Positions 55,301-64,000 of a stretch of 64,000 nucleotides of DNA are shown here, piece by piece. The notes under the pieces were generated by a model. That model did no database searches, was not told the origin of the DNA, and saw only the letters and a program-made list of their open reading frames with translations. The stretch is from Ficedula albicollis (Eukaryota > Chordata > Aves > Passeriformes > Muscicapidae): the NCBI RefSeq assembly GCF_000247815.1, contig NC_021677.1, positions 62,507,122-62,571,121 on the forward strand, in the 5' to 3' direction. The position numbers were made by a program, and so were the translations under genes. Within the stretch, counting starts at the first letter, position 1; every line of letters starts with the position of its first letter.

Positions 55301-58300
55301 GGAATCCTCAGCTCTACACTTGAGGTGTTAAACTGACCTGGTAAAGAGATTGTGTTTGAGAAGAGCAAGCATCTGATTTCCAGTGATTAAGAGTATGTTG
55401 CTGATACTTGCTTTTTCCAGCTCTAGAGTTTTAAATCTCTCAGATTTATGTAAAACACAAGTGTAAGCAAAATTGTATAGTTAATTGTAACAAACACTAT
55501 ATTTAAACTTCTGCATTAGGACATATTCAAATTCTGTTAGAGTCCATCAGATCACCATCCACCAAGAATTCCCTGTTTTCATGGTTTGAGAGAGTTTTCT
55601 TTGGGTCACTTCAGCCAGGTGAGAGCTCTTGTCAGTGGTGGATGTGAATATAGAGATGTAGGAAGGTGAATCCAAGGCTCTGTTTGATGATGCAGTGAGA
55701 TATGGAAAGAAAAAAGCAGCATAATTGGAATTTCCAAAGCACACAGAGAGGTTAGGAGTTATAAAGTGTAAGAGGTCAGAAACTGGAAAGCAGAGGAGCT
55801 TGTGTTTCACTGCCAGGGCAGGAGGTCAGGTGCCTTTTGAAGGGATATTCTGTGACTGGGGACAAGCAGGCAGCACTGGAGGCAGCAGAACGTCGTGGGC
55901 AGTGCTGAGTGAAGCTTGGCAAGGGGTGAATAAGCTGGGGAGGGATGGCAGGGCTGCCACAGGAGCTGCAATTCTGATTCCATTAAATGAAGACACGCTC
56001 CAACAAACAGCTCCTCTGCTGAATGGGGCTCTTGATCCAAGGCTGGAGATGAGGCACTGGTGTTGGGGAGAGGAGAGGGTTTCACCATGGAAATTGAAAA
56101 TACTAATTTGGAGCCTGTGAGAGGGATATTGCTGAATGAATCTTGCCTTTCTCTTCCTCAGTGGTTAGGAGAAGGGGCAGGAAGAGGATACTGAGCACAG
56201 ATTCTAATGTCCAAGATTTTTGACCATCTCACGTGGCTCAGAACTGTGGACCCCCTGGGCTGGAGCTGTTTGGCTTGCACTCTTGTAAACAAATAAAACA
56301 AAAGTGCAGAGTGCATAACTGGTTCTGAAACCAGTTCTCTGTGTTATTTCTGGTCGTTGGCTGCAGAAAATGCCCTCCCCAGAGTGTGTTTTCTCAGGTG
56401 TGCTCTTTGGGCGTGCGGTGGGAAGTGTCTCACACAGGGATTGCCACGGAGCTCACTCGGTTCCACTGTCCCACAGCAGCTGTTTGGGAAGAAAGTCAAG
56501 TCTCAGTGGGAAAACCCAATGATTTTCTGTGTGCAATACTACAAAACTCTCCCAACTCCCTAAAATAGTCCTGCTAACAGTGGGGTGAGGTGTGCTCAGT
56601 CACTACAGCAACACCATGGGATATGAAAAAAAAATGTGTTTGTACTTTGTGTTTTGTTTTGTTTTATTTTGAACACAGTCCATGTGATGTTCTGCAGTGT
56701 AAGTATTCAGCTGCTAAAATATTCTGGAAGAGCTGTGCTCAGTGGGATGCTGTCACTCATCCTCTCTCAGGCTGTGGGACAGCTGAAGAGGTGACCAAAA
56801 GGCTTCTGCCAAACTCTTCTTTCTCAGTAAATAAACTGTGTAAATGACACTGAGCAAAATAAAATTCAGCTGTGGTTCACCTCATTCAAATACTTTCTTG
56901 TTCTGATCCCATTCTTGTGTGGCTCACATTGGACCTTTGCAATCTTTCTGTCAAAATCCTGTAGTTTTAGTTTTCCTTCTATAGGGAACATGATCTTCAG
57001 GTTTAAGTCTCATTAAATAAAATTAGCATCAGTACTAACAAAGGGCAAAAGCTCTGTCTTCCTCTTGGATAAAGTCTTACAGCAAATGTCTTGGAGATTT
57101 GGGATCTACTTCTGTCATGTGGAGCTGGACCATGTTGCTGATGGGGTTGTGGACACCAAAACTGAGTCTTTCAGCCTTTAGTGTCAAATGAATTCTTAGG
57201 AGACTTCCTTACATCTTGAATGGGTCAAGACCAGGAGAATTAAAGACAATAAGGAATATAACAAATGTTATCTTCCTTAAAAGTGAAATATTAGAATTCA
57301 AAAGATATCATTGAGGTTCATTATATGTATGTAATCTTTATGGGATAAATGCAGATAAAAGATTATTTTCTTTGTCAGTATTAGCTCATGAGGTACTGAA
57401 CAGGTCTGGATTACTTGGCATGAAGTGAGCTTCCCTGGCCTCTGGCTGGTTTCAGCTGATTTTAAATTGAGACTTGAAATACAGAGGAAATTTCAAGGGA
57501 TGAGGAGGAGGCCGATATTTTGCTGCTGGGTTGAGAAAACATAAATAACGTGATTTGAAGAACTGTAATTTCTTAGCCTGTAGTTCCCCCTCTGCAGAGC
57601 AGAAGCATATGAATAAGACAGAGATCATTAACTAATTTTTCACATTAGGGACTTACATTTTTGTCACATATAATTTCTAGTCAAATTTCAGGTTTGATTC
57701 ACAAAGCCAGTGATGTGGATGTGGTGCCTTCCTGTCTGTGACTTTCTTGGTAACTGCACACTTCTTTTTTTTAAAAAAACAGATTTTTGCAAACTGCAGC
57801 GACTCGTGGGAAATGAGGATTTATTTAACTAACACATCCCAAAGTGATCTGAGGAATCCTGATCTGACAGTTTTCATATCTAGGTGTGCACAGGGAGAAC
57901 CAGTTTTTAGCCCTGGCCTTGTTGCATTTTTAATGAGAGCAGTAATTCATTATTGATTGAGTGTTCAGCTGGCAGGTGGGAGAGGGCGGGGTGGAGCTGT
58001 GCCTGTGCACAGCTGCTGCAAGCCCAGAGGAGGGACAAAAGCCTCAGGTGACATTTGCAGGTGGGTGACGTCTCTTGGGAAGCATTTTGGGTGATTTGCT
58101 GTGTGCTCACAATGTCTAGACTGAGATCTAAAACCATTCCTTATCTGTGAGCATCCACACAAGGATTGTGAGGATCAGGGAATACTCAGGATTTTGCCTT
58201 TGGTTCTGGCACGGCAGGAGTTAATAACCACGTGTGGTCCTGGTGTCATCAACTCAAGAATGTGTCTGGTGGAAGATGCAAGCTGTGGGGCCAGAAAACA

Positions 58301-60423
58301 CAGTGGCTCAGACAACTTGATATGTGTAGGCCATAAATATCAACCCAGTGGGGACTTTTGTGTTCCAGCAGGCAAAGTTTGATGGTTGAAAGCCAAAAAT
58401 AGTTCATGTCCAAGCTATAGATTATATATGAGCTTAGTGGTGATACTGGAAAGCAGCAGGACACGACTGAGTGGAATTGTGTCGTGTGTGAGAGCTGAGA
58501 GCCAGGAGCTGCAGTGATCCCCAGGCTGAGCCTTCAGATCCCAGCCAAGCAGACCTTTGGCAGACTCCAGCCATTCTTCCAGCCTTCAGCATGGCAGTGG
58601 CAGTCTCTGCTCCTATGGAAAAGGAATATTGGTGGGGAACAGGATCCTTTTTGTACTCTAGAAGTGAAGCTGATATCCTGGAAACAACTTTATCTGAACA
58701 GCTGAGCTGCTCCTGGATAAAAGTGTGGATGTGGAGCATCCCTGGCCCCCCTGAGGCAGAGTGTGTGTCCCTGCTGGGAACATCAGGGTAATGATGAAAC
58801 CCTGTTTTACATTGATGTTACAGCACCAGAGTTATCCTGATCCTTTATCCCACTGGGATCCACCTGCTCCTTCTGGATTTTGAAGGACACCAAGGATTTG
58901 CTGTGGTCTAAAAACACCTCGGTGAGAAGGTGCTTTCAGAAGTGGTGAATGTTTCCTTTGTGGTTTGCAGATGACTCTGAGTGGTTTGGTCTGCAGATGT
59001 TTGGGTCCTTTGTAGAGTTGTTCAGGTTCTCTTTGTGATCAGGTTGAGTCATATTTGTGTCCTTGGCCTCCGTTTTGACACCCATCTCATTTCTTAGCAC
59101 TGCAGGACTTCAAAAGGCTAATCATTGGGTTTGGTTTGGTTTGGTTTGGTTTGGTTTGGTTTGGTTTGGTTTGGTTTGGTTTTTTTCCTGGCTGGAAAGC
59201 CTTTCCCTATTTTGAAGCTTGACTAAGTGTTGATAAAACTGAGGGGGGTTAATCCTTCAGGCTCTTGATTTTCCTGTTTTGAAGACTTCTTGTCCATGCA
59301 CAGGAGAAGAGTGTTTGTTCTGTAATGACTCCCTTCACATCCTAATCTTAAATCCAAATTGATTTAACTTAGCCCAGTTTTCCCTCCATTTTCTGTAATC
59401 CACCTCTGCACCAGATTTCAGTTGTTCTGAAGACTGCATATTTGTTAGGTAAGAACAAAACAATTGGGATTGAACTCCTGTAACTCTTGGATGCTCAGCC
59501 ACAGTCCCTAATTAAATCAGGTTGTGTGTCCTGAATAATAGTTTAGCTCTGGTGATGGTGCTTGAGTGATTTACTAGATAGTGTTCATGAAATCCCCTCT
59601 TCAAACTTTCTATATCTGAGGTTGCTGTAACATCTTCTTCCAGCACTGAATTCTCAGTTGAAATTTGGAGCATATCCAGAGAGGACAGTTCTGTTAAAGG
59701 CTTTATTGGAGTTTCTTCTTCTGAGGAGGAGGATTGTGGGGACCAAGGAAGGAATTTGCAGAGTGAAGTTGTTGCAGGGAGCTGTGACTCATCCCTGGTG
59801 CCCCTGCTGTGTCCCTCCTGCCCCTCTCAGTTCCACTTTCAGGCCACACTGAGGTTTAGCACCATGAGATGGGTGAGCCCCTGGTGCATCCTTGGGAGCC
59901 AGAAACTTCCCTTAAAAATGGTGTTTGAGAGGCATGAACTCTCATTTCCAGGTTCAGGTTGGACATGAGGAGGGATTTCTTCCTGGAAAGGGTGGTCAGG
60001 TGTTGGCAGGGGCTGCCCAGGGAGGTTTGGAGTCCCCATCCCTGCAGCTGTCCAGGCAAGAACTGGATGTGGCTCTCAGTGCTCTGGGCTGGGAGACAAA
60101 GTGGTGACAGTCACAGGTTGGGTGACCTTGGAGGGCTTTTCCAACCTCAGTGATATGCTGGTAGATGTTTTAAAATCTGGAAAAGAACTGCCAGGAACAC
60201 TTCACAATTCCAACCAGACTGGTGCTGTGCTAATTCCAAACTCAGATTATCCTCACCCATGTTGCATTGTATTTGTATCAGACAACACTGTATTTTTTAA
60301 TAATCTGTAAGACTGTGAGTTGCCTTCGAATTATGATTAAATATATCTTGCCTCTCTCATTTCAGGCTAGAAATCTTCATACAGGAGAACTGGCTGCTGT
60401 AAAAATAATCAAGTTAGAGCCTG
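41692..60423 (+). CDS. MAP4K5: MAP4K5, 5' part (two coding exons in window)
   Basis: MAP4K5 (GCKR/KHS) is a cytosolic Ste20-family Ser/Thr kinase that acts above the JNK pathway in stress and TNF-receptor signalling. In the window it is represented by exon 1 (41692-41799) and exon 2 (60366-60423), separated by an 18.6-kb intron. Together they give the kinase N-terminus: [20 protein letters not shown], the glycine loop GSGTYGDV at residues 27-34, then [19 protein letters not shown] with the ATP-binding lysine at residue 49. NPQQDYEL and [11 protein letters not shown] fit MAP4K5 better than MAP4K3. The rest of the protein (over 95% of about 840 residues) lies right of the window. It is transcribed away from ATL1. 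Confidence 0.93.
41860..41995 (+). mobile_element. CR1 3' fragment in MAP4K5 intron 1
   Basis: gaaggtgtccctgcccatga and the end ggttccttccgacccaaacc are CR1 terminal motifs. It lies about 60 bp from the exon 1 donor. Confidence 0.75.
42245..42375 (+). mobile_element. CR1 3' fragment in MAP4K5 intron 1
   Basis: tgaccctgtccatggcaggg, tgggtgatctttcagatccc and ccaaactattctgggattct. Confidence 0.8.
42380..45325. other. MAP4K5 intron 1, AT-rich part
   Basis: No exon or repeat family recognised beyond T-runs, a short (GT)n at about 44769-44783 and a 23-bp near-duplicate at about 43003-43048 (gacaagaaataac twice). Confidence 0.6.
45328..45455 (+). mobile_element. CR1 3' fragment
   Basis: caagtgtccaaggccaggtt and taaggtcccttccaacccaa in plus orientation. 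Confidence 0.85.
46279..46368. repeat. poly-C tract (63 C) followed by poly-T (25 T)
   Basis: Sixty-three C at 46279-46341, then ac, then 25 T at 46344-46368. It sits beside a homopolymer like the tracts at 943 and 62691. Confidence 0.95.
46940..47180 (+). mobile_element. CR1 3' fragment
   Basis: aggagttcctggctgtgagg, gtccaaggccaggttggagc, atgatctttaatgtcccctc and ccattctggaattctgtg. Confidence 0.88.
47850..48125 (+). mobile_element. CR1 3' fragment
   Basis: gatgggatattaggattaaa, gtgcccagagaagctggggc, gtccaaggccgggttggacg and gaccattctgaaattctatg. Confidence 0.88.
48170..48265 (+). mobile_element. short CR1 3' end
   Basis: gaagcagcctgggatagtgg and ccattctgtgattctgtgac. It lies 45 bp after the previous CR1 copy, so the two may come from one broken insertion. 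Confidence 0.75.
48270..50290. other. MAP4K5 intron 1, nothing recognised
   Basis: Mostly AT-rich, with no conserved coding block or RNA gene seen. Confidence 0.6.
50300..50430 (+). mobile_element. CR1 3' fragment
   Basis: ccctggaagtgttcaaggcc, gacagagcttggagcagcct and tgttccaacccaaaccattc. Confidence 0.85.
53010..53096. repeat. 44-bp imperfect tandem duplication
   Basis: atcaccagggatgagaatta occurs twice with a 44-bp offset, each preceded by a ttgtcct(g/t)caat variant. Confidence 0.9.
53638..53762. repeat. 64-bp imperfect tandem duplication
   Basis: gctctgttgcaactatggaa through cttcattttgggtttatc occurs twice with a 64-bp offset. The copies differ by a small deletion and a few bases. Confidence 0.92.
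54030..54492 (+). mobile_element. CR1 LINE 3' fragment, long copy
   Basis: gaggaaaggctgagacattt, cagcctggagaaaagaagca, gtgtcccaggccaggctgga and ccattctgggatttggtgat in plus orientation, about 460 bp. Confidence 0.88.
54495..59950. other. MAP4K5 intron 1, right part
   Basis: AT-rich to mixed intron sequence with one pentamer repeat. No exon, RNA gene or large repeat recognised. Confidence 0.6.
59127..59182. repeat. (TTTGG)n microsatellite
   Basis: About ten to eleven uninterrupted units of ggttt. Confidence 0.95.
59950..60165 (+). mobile_element. CR1 LINE fragment, plus orientation
   Basis: ggttggacatgaggagggat, ggaaagggtggtcaggtgtt, ggggctgcccagggaggttt and gagggcttttccaacctcag. It is the closest repeat to MAP4K5 exon 2, about 200 bp upstream. 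Confidence 0.88.
60366..60423 (+). CDS. MAP4K5: MAP4K5 coding exon 2
   Basis: The exon is 58 nt: 19 codons plus one base, [19 protein letters not shown]. The acceptor is ctctcatttcag and the donor G/gtaagt. It carries the VAIK-type lysine (AAVK). The next exon should start with the rest of the glycine codon followed by DDF, and I do not see it before 64000. Confidence 0.95.
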
Positions 60424-62660
60424 GTAAGTTTTACATTCTTTCCTGTATTTTTCAATCGCATTTTCATTTTTTCCATGTGTTTGTTTTCACCCACTGTGAG
60501 GTTCTAGACAAAAGAAGTGTTTGGGGTTGTTTTTGGGTTTTTTTTTTTGTAGTTCCAGTGGTTAGATGACAGGAAGCCCTGCAGGATGTACCACTGCTCT
60601 TGGCTGTGTCATGCTCACTATTTCCTTGTTTGTTCTTATCTGCCTGATCAATTGCTGCATAAAAGATGTTGCAATTAAAGTGTTGTTAGTACAAAGAGAA
60701 GATTAGGGACAGATGGTAAATTGTGAGCTCTGAGCCACTGAGGAGCTGGTGGGCTGTGGGAGTTGAAAGGGGGAAGGGATCAGGCAGTGATCCTAATTCC
60801 CACCAAAGGTGCACTGGGAAAAGCAGCCCCTGTGTTTTTCAATGTGTCATCTTTTCTTTAAGCTGTGCTGGGGGAGGAAACTTCCCTATGGAGTTTCTGC
60901 CACTCCTCCTAAAAGCAGGAGACCCAGGGGATCTCCCTTGCTGCCCTGGAGATTTGCTGAGCACAGAGAGAGTTGAAATCTGAAATTGTGTCCTGAGTGG
61001 AAATCATAGAATCCTAGGATGGTTTATGCTGGAAGGGTCACAGAATCCCAGAATGATTTGAGTTGGGAAATAGAAAGACCATCCAGGGCTGAAGGGCCTG
61101 AGGAGAGGGTTAATTTTTATTTCTTCTTGGTTCTGTGCAAAAAAAGAAATGGGTTTGAAGGCTGAAGGTAGAAAAAGCATGGGGAGACTTGGGGGAGGAG
61201 TGAAAACCACTGTCTTTAGGTGACTGTGGCTGCTCAGCCCCCTTAGCAGAGCAGCCTGGGTTTATTAGCTGGACTGCAGTGATCAGGTTAATTAGGCAGT
61301 GGGAACACAGTGGGAATCCCTCAAACTCTGTGTGAGGTTCTGTGGGCAGAGTTTGGGGCAGTGGGGAGCAAACCACTGTCCCCAGCAGGGCTGTGGTGAG
61401 GCAGAGTGATGCTCTAGTGACAGAAAAAGGACAATGCTGCCTTGGTGAGAGGGTTCCTCCAGCACTGTGTCACTGCAGCTAATCCAAATGAAGTGTATCT
61501 GGTTTTATTCTGAATTTAAAGAGCTGTTTTGAAATCTGAAGTGAAGCAGAGACTGAATCCTGTGTTGATAGAACTGAGGGAGGAGCAGAATTCTGCCTTC
61601 CCATGGTGCTGCTTAAGCACTACAGTGGTAAATGCAAGACTGGCCCCAAGTCTGAGAGCCCCATTTTAATTAGCACTGATGACCATGTCTTGTGTTTAAT
61701 TATATTGGTCTGATCACCACAGGGAAGCTATTTCTTCTAGTTTGTTTTGGTTTTTTTTTAATCCATCTTCTTTTAAACGTTGCCAACCTGATCTCCATCC
61801 ATCACATGTACACCCACAGCCTCTTGGCAGGGATTTGTTGGGTGCTTGGTTTTTAAGGAGGATTCACAGCATTTATTTACTTACTTGCTCCTTTTTAGTT
61901 CTCATGTTTGAAATATTCCAGATTTTAAAATAAATTAATGATTGGCTGCTACACACTTCAAATTTCTGACTAATTTTAAGGATTTTGAATAGTTTTTGAA
62001 GACTGTAAATTGCAGGGCACTGTCAATTCCTGGACCAGGTAAGGAGCTGTAGGAATTACCTGTGGTGGTTTTCTGGGAAGGGCAGCCCCTCCAAACACCA
62101 GCACAAGGTCTTCTCACATAGTAGGGCACAGCTGGAATAAAATTAATAATAAATTCTCTAAGTTAGTCAATGGAGAAATAGGTTTGGGAGAAGAGGAGGT
62201 GTCTCATCGATGACAGTTAATTAGCTGATGGAAAACTAAGAGCTCCAAACTCAACACTTGATTAATCCATTGGAATTGGGAGCAAAAGACAAAAGGCTCT
62301 GAAGCAGAGAGTGCTCCAGAGGAGGTGAGGAATGTGTTGAATGAAAACTGAAGGAACTGCACTCAATAAAATGGCAGAATTTGGGGAATTCAGGATATTG
62401 CTGCATGGCAGGGGTGAGTCCTGGCTGGTTCCTGTTCCTCCCTCATCTCCTGCAGGTAGTGAGTGAGGACCCAAAGAGACTCCAGCTGAAAACTGATCCC
62501 AGCAAGGATCTTTATTTTATTGCATCAGCTCTTACCTTTGTCTCTTCTCCAGACAAAGAAAACAAACTCAGCTTCGAAGGTTGCTGTCACTAATTTATTT
62601 GAATTTGGGGCAGTTCTCTCAGTCTGCTCCCACAGTCACTTGGAGTCAAAATAGTGGTTT
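60424..62660. other. MAP4K5 intron 2 (start)
   Basis: No MAP4K5 exon 3 block was found. One reversed CR1 end at about 61005-61095 (tcatagaatcctaggatggt, then cagaatcccagaatgatttg) is the only repeat recognised. Confidence 0.6.
61005..61095 (-). mobile_element. CR1 3' ends, minus orientation
   Basis: Two successive reversed CR1 termini, aatcatagaatcctaggatg and gtcacagaatcccagaatga, 40 bp apart. Confidence 0.75.
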
Positions 62661-62664
62661 TCCC

Positions 62665-63126
<462 letters not shown>

Positions 63127-64000
63127 GGCATAGACTTTGGAGAGCATTAGGCAAAAGTATTATGGCACGCTAATGACATTTCCCAGCATTCCCTGAGTAC
63201 AAATGCTTCAAATAATTTGGGAGCCAATTCTATTTCAGAAACTAATCCAACTGTACTCAGCAGCGTAGCAGCCAAAACTGTCTGAAACACTAAAGCCTCT
63301 TCCTTCTATGGGTTTAGCAGATGAATTGAGAGGGGACTCAATACAAAGAGAGAATTATTTGCCAGTGGAGTTTTCAGCCACAGAACTTTTCCCTGGGAGA
63401 ATATCATAAAAAATATTTTTAAATATGCTAATGTCTGTTTTAAATACTGCTGTTCTGATGAATAATACCCTCTGTCGTGTTCAGAACCTTCTGCAAGGTT
63501 ACAGAAGAATCTCACTGCTGGATTGTTTTATTTTTTTTTTTTTTTGGTCTAATGATTGCATTTTCCATTTGAGATCCCAAAAATAGCCAGGTACCTATTT
63601 CAAGTTGGATCTTAAGCTGGACACGGAGCTGTAGGAAGCAGAATCATCCAGATGTGTGAGGTGCTGTGCATTCCAAGCCAGGTTTGCTTCATGAGGTGTG
63701 TGTTGAATGCCAGGGCTCAGCCAGCTCAGGAAGGTGATTTTTGGGGCTGAGCCAGGGTCAGAAATGGGTCTGGCCCCTCTGCACCACGAGAGCAGCACAG
63801 CAGAGCCCTGGGGACTGAGGCAGGGCAGCCTCATTTTCCATTTCCACACAATAAATTCCCCAAGGTGACATGAGCTGTGGAGGAGAACCAGCCTGAGGCT
63901 GATTTAAACTGAGCCTGAGGCTGATTTAAACTAAACCTGAGGCTGATTCAAGCTGAGCTTGCTGGGCTTGAACCCCTGTTGGCAGCACCTTGGGTTGAAG
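63127..64000. other. MAP4K5 intron 2 (end of window)
   Basis: Nothing recognised apart from the small tandem repeat near the end. Exon 3 is expected beyond the window. Confidence 0.55.
63880..63960. repeat. short tandem repeat, three units
   Basis: A unit of about 25 bp containing cctgaggctgatttaaact is present about three times, the last one diverged (gattcaagct). Confidence 0.85.

Overview
The window looks like nuclear DNA from a bird, probably a songbird. Two things point there. Many fragments of the avian CR1 LINE lie on both strands, and one solitary LTR resembles passerine ERVL-type LTRs. Gene structure is vertebrate: short exons with GT/AG introns and a CpG-rich promoter. Nothing bacterial or viral-episomal is present, and most long open reading frames are repeat or intron sequence.

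Region 1 (about 1-17000, minus strand) holds most of ATL1 (atlastin-1, an ER-shaping dynamin-like GTPase). I placed eleven consecutive coding segments, from the GTPase domain to the membrane hairpin, with splice sites and reading phase that agree. The first coding exon (about 14 residues) and the last exon (C-terminal tail) were not found. Two adjacent ATL1 exons occur twice because of a 1,112-bp tandem duplication. The intron before the hairpin exon is almost entirely a 20-bp minisatellite that ends in a telomere-like 20-bp repeat. A solo LTR starts only 25 bp upstream of the exon 2 acceptor.

Region 2 (about 17000-41440) has no exon I can support. It holds CR1 copies, two more near-perfect tandem duplications (896 bp and 2,497 bp), a GC/CpG-rich stretch broken by a 407-base pure C run, and a small minisatellite. 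The missing ATL1 5' exon and promoter should lie here.

Region 3 (about 41440-64000, plus strand) is the 5' end of MAP4K5 (a Ste20/GCK-type kinase). It has a CpG-rich promoter, exon 1 with the start codon and glycine loop, an 18.6-kb first intron, exon 2 with the ATP-binding lysine, and the start of intron 2. ATL1 and MAP4K5 are also divergent neighbours on human 14q22, which supports choosing ATL1 over ATL2 or ATL3.

Several features look more like assembly problems than biology: five long pure C runs (three next to poly-A or poly-T) and three tandem duplications at 99.7-100% identity. I found no convincing new biological system. The most useful observations are the exon duplication, the LTR beside a splice acceptor, the minisatellite intron and the poly-C blocks.
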